Shown here: positions 35,330 through 47,300 of the stretch, in pieces
How positions within the stretch are numbered: the first letter of the stretch is position 1
How the letters are laid out: each line of letters starts with the position of its first letter
DNA from: Adineta vaga
Lineage: Eukaryota; Rotifera
DNA: 64,000 nucleotides
Assembly: GCA_021613535.1 (NCBI GenBank)
Contig: CP075492.1
Location: forward strand, 806,001 to 870,000
Direction: 5' to 3'
Program-made: the position numbers and the translations under genes
Notes under the pieces: model-generated
Told to the model about the DNA's origin: nothing
Database searches by the model: none
Seen by the model: only the letters and a program-made list of their open reading frames with translations

Positions 35330-35914
35330 GTTCCTTCAGTTTCTTGTGCACAAGTTACGCTACTTTTTCGACGTCACTTTTATACCTTCTCAGACATACA
35401 AACAAATCGATCTCAATTTATCAACTTTCATTCTTTCTCTTCCGAGCACGTTTAAAGTGCATTTACAAACAGAATCTACCAAAATCTATCAACAACATAT
35501 TCTCAGCAAAAATACAAGAACATCATTGGAAATTTTAAACAGGGTATGACTGTTTTGTCTTCTCTGAGAAAAATTCCAACAGCCACACTACTATGCGCAC
35601 TCGCACAATTATAAACAATCTCGAACTCAAGATCGAAAGAAGATGTCTTTAATCTTCATATAGAGAAAAAAAGTGTTACTGACATTTCTTTGGATATGTC
35701 ACAAGTATACTGCATACAATGGTTTTTTTGCGCGGACAATAATTATTACAGACATCATTTTCATTAATGACGGTAAGAAAATGTAAACTATTTTATCTAT
35801 ATATTCTCATCAAAAGATACTTTAGAAATCATTCAGTCAATACCAGAAGAATTTAAATGTTTTTTTATTATCATCAACAAAAGAAGACAGTCTTTCTAAA
35901 CAATTATAATATTT

Positions 35915-36343
35915 TTATTTTGTGAGAATTAATTCGATTTGTTCAGCAATATTTGTTTCAATGATTAGATAAGTTTCATTATGAATTGTCATTTTTTGTA
36001 TATTTTCAATAAATTCAATAAATTTAATTTCTTTCTTTCGCAATTCATCGTTTGGAAAACCCATGAGTGTTGAAACACATCCAGAAGATTTACCTGGATT
36101 AGTAGAAGGATTTAATTTTACAAAACACCTTAAGTGGTTAACTACTGTTGCATCAATCGCAACGCCATCTAATGACTGATCATATCCAGTTTTAATCATA
36201 ATACCATTAAATCGAAGATATTGTGGAGATTTAACAATTGTCCAATTATCTACAACATTCATTAATGGTAATGATGAGACAATATGTCTTTGAGTAAAAT
36301 ATAATACTTGGAAGAAAAACAAAAGGCTTCTTATCTTGTTCAT
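35915..36343 (-). CDS. Small putative secreted protein, 142 residues, unknown (copy 1)
   Basis: A single minus-strand exon starts MNKIRSLLFFFQVLYFTQRH, which looks like a signal peptide, followed by a soluble domain (LRFNGIMIKTGYDQSLDGVA, LRCFVKLNPSTNPGKSSGCV) with two cysteines and a C-terminal helical segment rich in Glu and Ile. No family is recognised. The duplicated copy differs by a few substitutions and lacks three residues (the FIE repeat of KFIEFIENIQK), all in frame. That pattern argues that the sequence encodes protein. Confidence 0.55.
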   Translation of the reverse strand: MNKIRSLLFFFQVLYFTQRHIVSSLPLMNVVDNWTIVKSPQYLRFNGIMIKTGYDQSLDGVAIDATVVNHLRCFVKLNPSTNPGKSSGCVSTLMGFPNDELRKKEIKFIEFIENIQKMTIHNETYLIIETNIAEQIELILTK

Positions 36344-36506
36344 AATGTTAGTTATTTCGATGATTTATAGTTTAGACATGTGCATAAAACATTGCTCTTT
36401 TCGTGACAGAAAAAACAAAGAAGAAATATTCATTGTTGAAAATTGATCAATTACAATATGAAATATCTATAGATGGCAGTATATAGAAAACAAATTGTTC
36501 TTTATG

Positions 36507-37055
36507 AATGAGACGATAAAAAGATAGACACTTTTAGAATATTAAAACGTCTTGGTCGCATTCGGGACGCTGAAAGTGTACGGAACGTATTACTTGTCAT
36601 ATTTCATGTTTCAATTACTCAGGTTACATAGCTGGAAAAAACCGAATACTTCTTACGCTTGTTTGTGCATTCCTACACAGAAGAGATTATATATAAAGAA
36701 CGACATGAATAGATATTTCATTACTTACGATTATTAGCATCTATAAACAATGAAATGACTCTTATATTATTTGTATTCATCGTTTTGATAGTCTTTATGA
36801 GAGAAGACAATATCCAAAATGTCAGCGCTGATTCATATTTATAACAGCAGTACAAGCATTATGTTGGTACTGGAAGTGTTGTTATGTGTACAGGTTTTTC
36901 TGCAAGTAACTTTTGAAAGATCTCTTGTTTTTTTAATAAATATCTTTGAATCTGAAATCATAATATTTCAAATGTTTTTTGATGAAAACCTTTTGATACA
37001 ATCAAATATAAGTAGAAATTAATATCTATTGGCACAAAATAGAGTAAAAAAGAGA
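36507..37055. other. Intergenic stretch
   Basis: Nothing is supported. This is the unique sequence immediately past the right edge of the duplicated block. Confidence 0.4.
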
Positions 37056-37114
37056 ATAAGGGTGCGGATGCGAGGGTATCTTTCTGATATGCATTCACAC
37101 TCATACCCTCAATA
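37056..37114. repeat. GC-rich hairpin 3' of the minus-strand gene at 37.1-38.1 kb
   Basis: AATAAGGGTGCGGATGCGAG and ATTCACACTCATACCCTCAA form an imperfect hairpin that ends about 30 bases beyond the stop codon at 37144. Confidence 0.55.
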
Positions 37115-37143
37115 AAACAACAAAAGAAATTCAGTATAATTTA

Positions 37144-38094
37144 TCAAAACTGGACATGTATTTTTTCAAGAATAGATATATCATCTAAATCATCATCAAT
37201 GTTTTTCAATAGATCAGATGTTGTTTGATCTAACCATTCACATATTTTACTATTGATTTTTCCAACACATATATAACCATCTTTTTCCAGAACGTGTGCT
37301 GAAGCTGCTGATAAACTTATTCCATAAGAACGTTTGAAATTATAACGAGATTGAATATGTTCCATAACTAATGGACGAAACCATTTATACAAAACTTGAT
37401 TATAAAATTCAACTAATACACTACCAATAGATAAATATAAGATTTGATTTCTATTTTTAAGTAAATAATCAAGTTTTGTTTTATATATTATTGTTTCTTC
37501 TAAATACTTCATATATATGTTACGAGCTCCATCAATTAAGTTTACGATTATTTTCGATGTTGCATTTCCTATTGGACCACCTGATTTATCAACATCAAAT
37601 TGATCTCGCCGTAAATTAACTGCAACAATTTTATTAATATATTTGAATTTTGGATCTTCAGATGATAATTGTGTTTGACTTTCATTAGTTGGTTCATAAC
37701 GGATGTAATATAAAAGTGAAACTTCAGTATTGACAGCTTTATATATAAAATATTTCATCAATGGTTGAAATTCTTCTACATTGAAACCAAGTGCTTTATA
37801 AAGATGAATACGTGCCAAACTAATACAAACTACCCAAACAATTTCACTAATGAATTCGTCATCATTTCTTGTTCCATCAATATCTCGCTTCTAATGATAT
37901 AAAGCATAATCACCATTACGATGAATCAATTCTAATAGAAGAGAAAATATGACATTCCATATGCTTATTTGAAAGAAAAGCAACTCTAAGATAAGTTTCA
38001 ATTCAATATATCTCAATATTACTATTGATATGGAATTAACTATGCTATAGTTCTTACCACCGAATGTCGCAGATTGTTCCATTGTTGCTGACAT
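37144..38094 (-). pseudogene. Unknown helical protein, 316-codon frame with one TAG
   Basis: One minus-strand frame starts MSATMEQSATFGGKNYSIVN, runs through hydrophobic/helical stretches (IELKLILELLFFQISIWNVI) and continues to HVQF-stop. It is interrupted only by TAG at 37891-37893 (ALYH-stop-KRDIDG). Downstream sequence is clearly protein-like (HLYKALGFNVEEFQPLMKYF, GGPIGNATSKIIVNLIDGAR, SYGISLSAASAHVLEKDGYI). No family is recognised. A CAG-to-TAG change would explain the break. Without it, a 224-residue protein could begin at 37818 only from a non-ATG codon or from a later Met. Confidence 0.5.
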
Positions 38095-38340
38095 ATTTAT
38101 CTAGAATTTATTATATTATTGTCCTTTACAAAATGAAAAATCATGACGAAATCTCTAAAAGTGATTTTGCTTGAAAAATCAATCGTTTAAACTAAAATCC
38201 AATATTCTATTGTTTTTTTCCGCATGATTGATTTCTTATCATATATCATCAATAGACAATAGTTAAGACATTAAACCGATAGATAAAAAACTATATAGAT
38301 GGCGCATCTTTACATACGTTTTCAAAATAGAATAAAATAT

Positions 38341-38545
38341 GTTTGAGGGTGCATGTGAGTATGCTCTCATCATTAACCTATCCTACAATTACTAGTCCTA
38401 ATTAATACTATTTTAAAGGAGAAAAGAAGAAAATTATTTTCCCAATTTTATTTCAAAATAAATACACAAAAGAGGGTGAGATTGTGGGTGTGATGTGAGT
38501 ATGGATCATGGATAAAAGAATTCCCTCATCCACACCATTACACAC
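38341..38545. repeat. Two adjacent GC-rich hairpin motifs
   Basis: The first (38341-38385) has TTGAGGGTGCATGTGAGTAT and a short CATCATTAACCTATCC partner. The second (38472-38545) has GAGGGTGAGATTGTGGGTGT against TTCCCTCATCCACACCATTA, a good inverted repeat. They lie 209 bases or more beyond the 3' end of the minus-strand receptor fragment. Confidence 0.5.
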
Positions 38546-38753
38546 TAAAGAATAGTTATATTAAAGAAATAATGTGTTTTTATAGAACTTATGAGTGATT
38601 ACAAGAGAATGTGAATGTGAACGGTGGTTAAATTGATTATTTATGATTAGAAATAAAACGAGAGTCAATATATAGTATATATGCCCTAAAGAGGCAAGAT
38701 AGCTATAGGATGTCAATTTTTCCGAATAGCATAAGAGAAAAGAAAAGGAATTT

Positions 38754-39091
38754 TTATTGTCGATAAGTTCGCCAACGAGCAATAGTCAAAGATTGTTTGA
38801 ATGCTTTCATATAGATTTCTGAAGGATAAACAAATATGATAAAAATAAGTACTGATGGAGTAAATGAAATAAAATAAGCTGATAGATATATCCATAATTT
38901 TTCTGATATTTTAATACATCCAGGAAGTAATGCAATTATTAAACGTGGTGATGATAAAATAAGTAAAACAATAGGACTTATGATTAATTGTTTATGTTCA
39001 ATCAATTGTGTTCGGACATGATCTTTATATTTTTGATCTTTTTGAGTTTTTGATCGTTGTCGAGTAGCACCAAAGATAATGAATAGAGCTG
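38754..39091 (-). pseudogene. 7TM receptor C-terminal fragment (TM5 end to TM7) fused to ART tail sequence
   Basis: Minus-strand sequence encodes the end of TM5 and third loop (ALFIIFGATRQRSKTQKDQK), TM6 (KQLIISPIVLLILSSPRLII), TM7 (AYFISFTPSVLIFIIFVYPS) and a short tail. The N-terminal five helices are absent. Immediately upstream, without an intron, is the TIQSSSTNSFCFDCRS stretch homologous to the last exon of the ART pseudogene at 24.8-25.0 kb. This marks a rearrangement junction near 39091. Confidence 0.6.
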
Positions 39092-39830
39092 AACGACAAT
39101 CAAAACAAAAACTGTTTGTCGAAGATGATTGAATTGTTTGTGCATCTAAATGAAAATATCAACAAATATCATTGTATGTTACATATTTCTCTTCATTTTT
39201 TTTCTGTCTGAAGATATAAAACATAAGATAAATAACTCTCATTTCATAAACGTGTATCTTGACGTAATGCATGAGTGTACAATGAGAGGTTGAAGAGTTG
39301 ATAGCTTTGTTGTCTTTTCAAAACGAGAGAAATTTTATCTTTGAAACAAGCATTACTCTCGTTAAAATATAGTAGTAATAGGATCATTCTCACCCTTGCT
39401 CATTTTCACTTATTTTTCGACAGATCTATCCAACAAAAGTTAATTTCAACAGCGTTACTACGGTATTGAAGTATGCGAAATTCTACCTTTCATATTATGT
39501 TGTTGATGTTCTTCCTAGAAAAATTATAAGACAATAGAATATACTATGAAAATATAGACAGTATTATACAAATACGTGCTAAACGGGAATGTTAGTGATT
39601 GACTAAAACCTGAGTTTGTATTGCTTGTTGTTTTTGTAGTAATCTGGATAAACTAACTTTTAGTACAAGTTCAACTAGATGACGTAGACATGATATGACT
39701 TCAAACTGTCGATCAGGTGGAGAAAGAATTTCATCTTTATTTTCATAAACTGAATGTTGTCGTATATCTTTTCCATTATCACATTCAATTGCGAAGAGAG
39801 TACTAGCGCCTGTTGAACCCAAGAAAAATT
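39085..39830 (-). pseudogene. ART C-terminal fragment, diverged duplicate of 24.93-25.77 kb
   Basis: Minus-strand GSTGASTLFAIECDNGKDIR then QHSVYENKDEILSPPDRQFE is paralogous to the catalytic exon of the 24.8-26.2 kb gene and retains the Glu-x-Glu region (KDEI). The AIQTQVLVNH end and the TIQSS exon also match, as do the intervening introns. DNA similarity is high but with many substitutions, so this is older than the 33/52 kb duplication. A piece corresponding to SPVPLVE is deleted. Confidence 0.65.
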
Positions 39831-40186
39831 CATCTACTATATTGATTTTTAATGCATCAGCAATAAGTTTTATTCCATCACCTGCAATTCCATTCTGGCC
39901 AATATTCAGTCTAGTAAATGTCTATATTAATCTGTCAATGTATTTACAATGGAAAAAAAACCGAAAATTACCTTGTTGTGTTGTAAGGCCTCGGTGATAT
40001 ATTTCACGTCCTTTTGCCCTATAAAATTATCTTGAAGATTTAGTTCCGTAATTGTCTAAGTACAAAGAAGAATATCCGTTATATGTAAAGGTGTAACAGA
40101 TTGAAAATCACCGTATCATGTCGTAAAGCATCGGCAATATGTGCTACTCTACTGGAATTGATTCCCCACTCTTCGAGATTGAGTAC
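39831..40186 (-). pseudogene. Leucine-rich repeat exons joined in frame to the ART fragment
   Basis: Three minus-strand exons each encode one repeat of the ribonuclease-inhibitor/NLRC3 type: VLNLEEWGINSSRVAHIADA (40186-40112), ITELNLQDNFIGQKDVKYIT (40055-39972) and RLNIGQNGIAGDGIKLIADA (from 39921). Introns are short and phase 0. The third exon runs directly into the ART fragment (INIVDEFFLGSTGAS) near 39835 with no stop. It is either a genuine LRR-ART gene arrangement that lost its catalytic start, or a chimera. Confidence 0.6.
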
Positions 40187-40274
40187 CTGCATTTCTCTAT
40201 AAAAACAGCAAAATATATGTTATGTAACATGAATGAGGATGCTATATTTACACATCAGTTTCATCCTCGCCCAC

Positions 40275-41416
40275 ACCCTAAATGCCTTATCTTCAAAAGT
40301 GTCGATGGTTGTGTTGATTAATCGATTCGTAAAGCGAGGTACGCTATTTGAAGGACGTAATTCGCATCTGAATTCGTTCCACTTTCCAACAACAATTGCA
40401 GGCATAGTATAAATCCTTATTTTACCGGAGCTTGTCGTAAAATCACAAGTAACAAACCAACATTTTTTCTTCAAGCCAGAATGGCGTTCGAAATAGAAGA
40501 ATAATTGAGTTGAGACTCGTGTGAATATAATCTTCTTTATCATAATAATAACGCCCATTGTGATCCTCGCGTCTTTCACTTAAACAGCTTTCAAAGAAAA
40601 ATTCGAATTTAATTAGTGAGGGTAGAGTATTACGAATAAATACTTCCCAACAGGTACCATTGAAAAGAGTATCAAATTAGTGATTGAAAGAAGTTTTAGA
40701 TTGACAAGACCAGGTGTTTTTGAAAGCAAAAGTTGGATGGTTTTTGTAGAAAGCGAAATGTCGGTTATAGTTAGAGATTTTAATGATGAAGATAATAAGA
40801 AATTTTGATCATTTCTATAAAAATCAGAAGTAAATTTTCTTATTACGAGATCTTCTAAATAAGATAAGTTTTGTATTATAATTTGGTACTGATTGTATGT
40901 GCAGATATCAATAATCAAATATTTTAAACGACAGTTAGTTGGCCATGTTATTTGTTTGTTATTGTGACTAATTGTATTTAAATGAAGTTTTTGTGTATTA
41001 ATTCGCGCAACCGCTGCTGATACAATATCGAATACTTTACTATATTTTTTCTCATCGAAATCAATTGAAAGTGAGAAAATACGCTCTAATTCATCGTCAT
41101 TTTAACCGGAAAGTGTTAATGAACGTAAATGAATCAACTTGCGGATATCGATAAGTGATAAGAAATTCGATAACCAATTATCTCACATAGACTTACGGGA
41201 TAAAATCATTGAAGCAAAGTTTTCGGATGGAATCAAATGAATAATTATCGATAACTTATTTGCTGATGAATGATTATAATCAAGTTCATATCGATTATAA
41301 GAAATAGCAGCTGAGTATAACTGTTTGCAAGTAACACGAGCAGAAAGAATCGTTGCTGTATCACAATAATCGTAAATTCGATGAATAACTTCCAATGGAA
41401 GATTATTTAAAGACAT
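40275..41416 (-). pseudogene. F-box protein, several stops and frame changes
   Basis: The minus-strand start MSLNNLPLEVIHRIYDYCDT is an F-box. The frame continues to about 40640 through LRR-like sequence (LEDLVIRKFTSDFYRNDQNF, SLKSLTITDISLSTKTIQLL), interrupted by TGA at 41183-41185 and TAA near 41102. The family-specific C-terminus is split over two other frames: TCWEVFIRNTLPSLIKFEFF with PFWLEEK, then KCWFVTCDFTTSSGKIRIYT and IDTFEDKAFRV. It is a decayed F-box gene, oriented divergently from the F-box gene at 41.8 kb. Confidence 0.7.
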
Positions 41417-41841
41417 AATTATGATCAATAACAATTGATCAGTTGTTTTTCTATTCTAAAACAAAAACTCACAATTTTAATTATTGTGATTTGTTTTAAA
41501 GTAGGGAAAAGGGCACATTTTTAAGCGTTTTTACCCGTAATTCTTCTCAATTTGTCTGTCTGGGTAGGAGAGAAATACATGAAGAGATGGAATTAATTAA
41601 AAATTAAATAAGAAATATGATTGATGTATTATCGGCGCATTTCAAATTGAACCAATTCTTTTAGATGATTTGAAACATGATGGCCAATCACGTTGCTTAA
41701 TTCTCACCTTTTATCTTAATTCATTGTTTAGATGTGTTTGACCTCTCACCTTTCTTTCAAAACAATACGCCGATTTCTTTTTCTTTTTATAGAAGCGATC
41801 ATTTTATATGGAAAAAAGGATGCATATATATAAAGAAGAAT

Positions 41842-43584
41842 ATGTTCAGTGAGTTTGATCAGAATAATATGATGATGAATTATTTCAACATACTCGATTT
41901 ACCTGATGAGATTTTACTGATAGTTTTCAACAAACTTGATGCCGTCGATGTCTTTTATTCAGTAAAAAATGTCAATCGAAGATTTTATGAATTGTCATTC
42001 AATTGTTATCATGTTCAAGATATGCAAATGACTACTATGATGGGTATTGATACATGTTATAAGCAAATTCCTTCAATAGACACTAAACTTACAAGAATTT
42101 GTAGGAATATTTTACCTAAAATTCATGATAAAATACAGAAACTTACAGTTGATCAAACTTCAATGGTTCCAGTTCTTCATGCTACTAATTATCCTCAACT
42201 TTATTCATTGACAATTATAGATATTCAAGAAGAACTTCTTTGTAATTATTTATCAAGTATAGTATTTGTTGTTCATTATTAATTTGATAAAAGAAAAAAT
42301 TTCTAATTTTTCTCAAGATGATGTCATTCTTCGCGATCTTCTTATTAAACAAATAACTCATCTTAATATCGATATTAAATGTCAGATATCACTTGTTAAG
42401 ATGACAGTGTTAAAAGTATTCGAATTAATTATATCTTTGTGTAAAAATTTGACGACGTTCAATTTTGGTGATATGTTATTTTCGCGAAAACGTGTTATTC
42501 CTCTTAATATACTACAATCAAGAAGCTACACTTGTTCAACTTTGGTGAAACTAATAATCAACATTGAAAATTTCTTCGATTTAGCTCATATTCTTGATGG
42601 TCGTTTCAATTGTTTATCAACATTAATCGTTAGTGTATCAGATCATTATGGTCCAACAAATATAGATAGAATAGTAAGTAACTTTTCAGTGTACATACTG
42701 AGTAATACGTATAACTTTTTGCTTCTTTATAGAAACAAGTTTCGACATTAAAATATTTTTCCCTCTGTGGAAGTCTTTGTCTACCTATTGGTATTTATGA
42801 TACATTTATTGTTCCATTGCTTTCTGGAATGATAAATCTTGAGAAATTACAATTATGTTTGCGAGTTGTCAGATGGAATTCGACTTATATTGATGGTAAT
42901 CAATTATATGATCAATTTTTATGTTCAATGCCGAAATTGAAAAGATTTACATTTGATATCAGAACAATAGTACAAAATCAAAACGCTAACATTGAACTTG
43001 TATCAAATGAACAGATTCAACGTAGTTTTATAGGAAAGTTTTCTCAACAGGTGTTTTCGTATGTTAATTCAAATTCATCTGAATTTGTCGGTGAATGCCA
43101 TGTTTATTCGGTTCCATATGATTTTGAATATTTCTTTAATGCCGATAATTCTTTTCAAGGTGGAAGATTTGAGAAAGTTCGACAATTGCGTATGACAGAT
43201 TCGATTGGTTTTACATATGAATTATTTCAACGTGTTGCTCAAGATTTTCCTTTTCTCAAATATTTATGTCTAATGAATGCTTGTGCAATGATGAACAAAT
43301 CATCTGGATCAGTATTGCTTACATTCCCATATCTCTCATATCTTGATCTGGATGGAGCACATGATGATTATATTATATTATTTCTGTTGAAAAAACACAC
43401 TTATCTGCCGTGTTTATCATATCTAAGTATCGAGGAAAAACCACTCAAAAAGATAACGAACAACTTCAATATTGATTCGATACATTTCAACTTCAGTAAA
43501 TTGAAAAATCTTTATATTGGTGGATCGTTTGTTCCATCAGAAAACTTTGATGTATACTTCCCTATGTTATTAATGTATGAATAA
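41842..43584 (+). pseudogene. F-box / LRR-like protein with one frame change
   Basis: ATG at 41842. The F-box is ILDLPDEILLIVFNKLDAVD (about residues 17-36). A frame change near 42260 separates CNYLSSIVF from LIKEKISNFSQDD. A phase-0 intron at 42674-42732 follows, then an exon with LRR-like sequence (KYFSLCGSLCLPIGIYDTFI, FPFLKYLCLMNACAMMNKSS, FPYLSYLDLDGAHDDYIILF), ending at TAA 43582-43584. Apart from the single indel the gene is well preserved. Function would be as an SCF substrate adaptor. Confidence 0.65.
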
Positions 43585-43839
43585 AAAAGGATTGAAAAGT
43601 CAATTTTCTTTGTTTCATAAGTTGAATTTTCGAAAAAAGGATGATTTATTTGATTTGTATGGAAGTATATTACTGATGATAGTTAAAGGAAATGAAACAA
43701 GAAAATTGAATTAATACTGAATGCATGAAAATTTTTATTTCAATTAAATGATTCAACAATGCGCGAACAAGTAATTAATATGTTTAATACGTGAAAATCT
43801 TCGTGAATATCTTATGACGTTAGTTTTAATAGTTTTTTC

Positions 43840-44381
43840 TATCTTCAAGTGGAAATCGTCAAATATCTATAAGTTTTGCTAAACAAATTCCAAAAACTTC
43901 GAAATTAACATCAATTTTATTTGAATTTCAACTTGATAAACTGATGAAAAATATTCGTTACTATGCAAATATTAAATATTTAAGTTATTTTTGTGAAGAA
44001 GATGAAATTTTAATCGGATTAGATTCAATCGTTGATATATCAAAGAAAATTTTTTATGATAAAATCGAACAAATATGGATATGTAAAATAGTTTTATCTT
44101 CTGGAGATAATTATTAACTTAAAGATATAATGAAACGTGATAAACAAAATACTGGAAAGGATTCTATGTCACTTGAATATTTATTATATCAAATAGATGA
44201 TACAATGGAAGCAAAAGAATATTTTAATCAATTATTAATGAATTCTTCATCATTAACATTAATTGAAATTTCAAGTTGTTATCGTGATCTAGTAGCAATT
44301 GCTCGAGTTGAACAGAGCATACGATTAGGTGGGGTATTTTCTTCACCTAATTTTTTTCCGATATATTGGCTTTCTCTTTGA
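43840..44381 (+). pseudogene. Coding remnant, unknown
   Basis: One open frame lacks a start: SISFAKQIPKTSKLTSILFE, then NIRYYANIKYLSYFCEEDEI, a TAA near 44116, then KDSMSLEYLLYQIDDTMEAK and SSSLTLIEISSCYRDLVAIA. It is protein-like and may be a further decayed leucine-rich F-box-type fragment. The family is not certain. Confidence 0.35.
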
Positions 44382-46569
44382 GTTTCAGTTGCTTTCTCGT
44401 TCAAATTGGGAGACTTTCTTTCTTGAACTTTCCCCCATCTTAGCAAAATCAGACGAAAGCTAGGGCAGTTTTAGATATTAAAAATGTAGAGTTTATGGTT
44501 TTTTATATTTCAAATTGAACTTTGGAAAAAGTCGATCCTACAGTAAGGATTAAGAGAATTAGCAAATCAACATGTTTCACGATGAATATGCTAAGAAATG
44601 TTGCATTTCGTATGGATAGTATATCTGAATTAAAACCAATGGATTTCTCCCTTAATCACATGTCCTCTCAACATGCTTTCGATTATTTGGATTTCCTGAT
44701 AACTCAAGGACTTAATGACACTAAGAGACTTACAAAATGACTTTCACATTGGTAAATACTCAGTTTTATTCGCAGGACGACTAATAAGAACTGTTGTAAT
44801 TGTAATAATAATAATAATTATAATTAATGAACAGATACGCATACGAATTGCAAAATATTCTTTGAGAAGACTTTGTTCGTTACTTGACAAATTTTTATAC
44901 ACATTTAGCTTTAAAAAAAGCTTGCCAAGGACGTTTTATCAAGGTGGTTAACATTAAAATTATATATTTGTAAAGGAAAAAAAAATCTAGTTTTTTAAAT
45001 AATAATTATATCGTCAATGATATTCATTAGGAAATGAGAGCATAAAGTATTTTTCTTTGTCAGGTTTTTACTACTAACTTTACTGATTTACTTTTTGTAA
45101 ACAATATTAAAACACGTTTTTCTCTTTGACAACCAAAGAATATCATTGATCTATTTTATTTCTTTTTTCAGTGATAGAAGTGTTGATCAGTTTGATCAAA
45201 TTGCATAGTATCCATTAATAATAAATAGAAAGTGAATATGATTTATTCCATACAAATACAGATAATATTACATGATCTAATCTATCTAGATAGGTGGGTA
45301 TAGATATGAATGATAAGCTTTACTTCATTGCACCCACACTCTTTGTGTCCCCCTACGCTTACATTCGCATCCACACCTGTAATTGTCACACGTGATGTAA
45401 GTACAAATAATTGAAAATCAATTTTTTCTAATCGAATAGAACTTCTCAGACAATTGCAGATATACAAAAACAGTTCATAAAATAATCACTGATAGTTTAT
45501 AGTTTCATATTTTTTTCTTTATATCACTCGATTGGAATCAGTCTTAGTCGATTCAATAATGATGCTTATTTAAATTCCACATTAGCTATTTATTCAACTG
45601 GTATTTTATCATTTGACAACATCATATTCAAGTGTGAAAAATATATTAGAAAAAAAAAGCATTTCATCCGAGGAATTAAACTAATTAACTCCAGTGGTTA
45701 CTATGATTTTTTTCCTCATATCTTATTATTTACATTCAAAAGAAAAATAATTCTAAATCCAGAAGCGCTTGATAATATTTAATTTATGATACTTTTTTAT
45801 TTACTATATATTCTATATAACCACGGTTGCGAGTATGAATAGATATTCTGTTTTTTTATCTATCTACGTTCATTCTTTTTCATGAAATCAGACTTTGCAA
45901 TCACTTAATGCTTTATTTCATGTTCGAAAGAGAAAAAATATCATATTTAACAATATGACGGTACATCTTTTTGCGATATTTTGATTTCCTGATCTATTTC
46001 ACTCAATAAAGTTTATATGCAGTTTTACTTTGAACGCACAATTTTAGATTTAAAGTGTCTTCTGTTTGTATTGAAGAAAGAAAAAACTATTCTAATAACA
46101 GATGAGTACAACGAATGACGCTATTAGTTTTTAATCGTAAACTCATTTTGATTTTTAAATCATGTTTCATTTCAGGTTAAGTATACTTTATCCTTATACA
46201 AGATTATCATCTTTGTATGAAGATAATTAAATTTTCATTAATTGAAGTGACATCATGATGAGTCTTTTTCTTTTAATGAAATTTTTTTATCGCTACATAT
46301 AATTTTAAAAGTATCAAAGTTTATCAAGAAAAAATGAACTCTCTAAGCTCAATATTTATAACTTGGGATAAACGTTTCTTTTAACAAATAAGAAGAGGTA
46401 TGTAGACATAATTGTAATTCATATTTCCCTCATATTTTTTTAAAGAAATCAAATAACAATCCATTTCCAATATATTAGTTTTGTTGGTAAATATTTTTCT
46501 TCTTTTTTATGCATTAGAAATCGAATCTAAATTCTGTCATTAATAATTCGATATTAATACTGAATTATA
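44382..46569. other. AT-rich intergenic stretch with a coding remnant
   Basis: At about 45540-45782 a start-less open frame has protein-like sequence (SLSRFNNDAYLNSTLAIYST, GIKLINSSGYYDFFPHIL) and ends at TAA. It may be an orphan exon. At 45290-45385 a GGTGGGTATAG arm faces CACCCACACTC and CATCCACACCTG arms of the recurrent hairpin family. No intact gene is supported. Confidence 0.4.
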
Positions 46570-46573
46570 TTAA

Positions 46574-47271
46574 GGCCTCCCCCCCCCTCAAAAATGAATC
46601 TCAGTTCAGACGTGATCAAATGGGCTGAAATTTAGAGCATATGTTGGGGCTGACATGGGGAGAATGTGGTAAAATTTTCAGCTCGATACTACGTCGTTTG
46701 ACGGAGATATGAAGCAAACAAGGATCCAAAAGTTGCTTATTTCGTCTGCAAGATTTCTCTGTTGGCTTTCGTAAAATATATAAATATTTTTTTTTGTTTG
46801 AAAGAGCATCAAAAACTGCAGGTGCTACGAGGCTCCTTTTTTTGAAACTTTCATCTAATAAGCGGAGAACAAAGTTAACAAGTTCATTTACTGAAAAATC
46901 TGTCAAAAAATGGCGCTCGAAAAATTAAAATGCTTTCCGATATAAAATAGGAAACCTATATAAAAAAAGGAGCCTCATAGCACCTACAGTTTTTGACGCT
47001 CTTTCATATAAAAAAAATATCCCACTTCATAAAGTACTGTGGTCCAGTTTTCTTGTAAATACGCTGTCAAACCTACATTTCGAGAAAAACGCAAGACAAG
47101 TTTCAAAAATCGTGGTTTTTGGTAGCAATTCGTATAGACATCATCAAAGAAAAGGTATTAGAGGAAAAATCATATCATACCTAAGAGATCTGATGATGGG
47201 CTATCTTCCCATGCATTTATCTCAGTTTCGAAAAATTTGACGAAAATTGACATTTTTGAGGGGGGGAGGCT
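46574..47271. mobile_element. TTAA-flanked foldback element (698 bp)
   Basis: TTAA at 46570-46573 and 47272-47275 flanks an element whose ends are inverted: GGCCTCCCCCCCCCTCAAAA at the left and TTTTTGAGGGGGGGAGGCT at the right. A second, internal inverted repeat pairs 46786-46848 with 46949-47022 (arms containing AGGAGCCTCATAGCACCTAC and its complement). There is no coding capacity. The TTAA target duplication suggests mobilisation by a piggyBac-type transposase. Confidence 0.8.
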
Positions 47272-47300
47272 TTAAAAGAAAGTTATTACATAATCTATCT

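Larger units (their letters stand above)
33347..36506 (+). repeat. Segmental duplication, copy 1 (3.16 kb)
   Basis: This block is repeated in the same orientation at 52503-55661, about 19.15 kb away. It starts inside the last intron of the astacin gene and runs past the small gene at 36.3 kb. The first 2.45 kb differs by only a handful of substitutions and short indels. The last 0.7 kb is clearly more diverged. Confidence 0.95.

Noticed and set aside
35314-35549. Two overlapping plus-strand short frames upstream of the secreted-protein locus, present in both copies
   Set aside because: Different overlapping frames, no protein character, and conservation is explained by the recent duplication.
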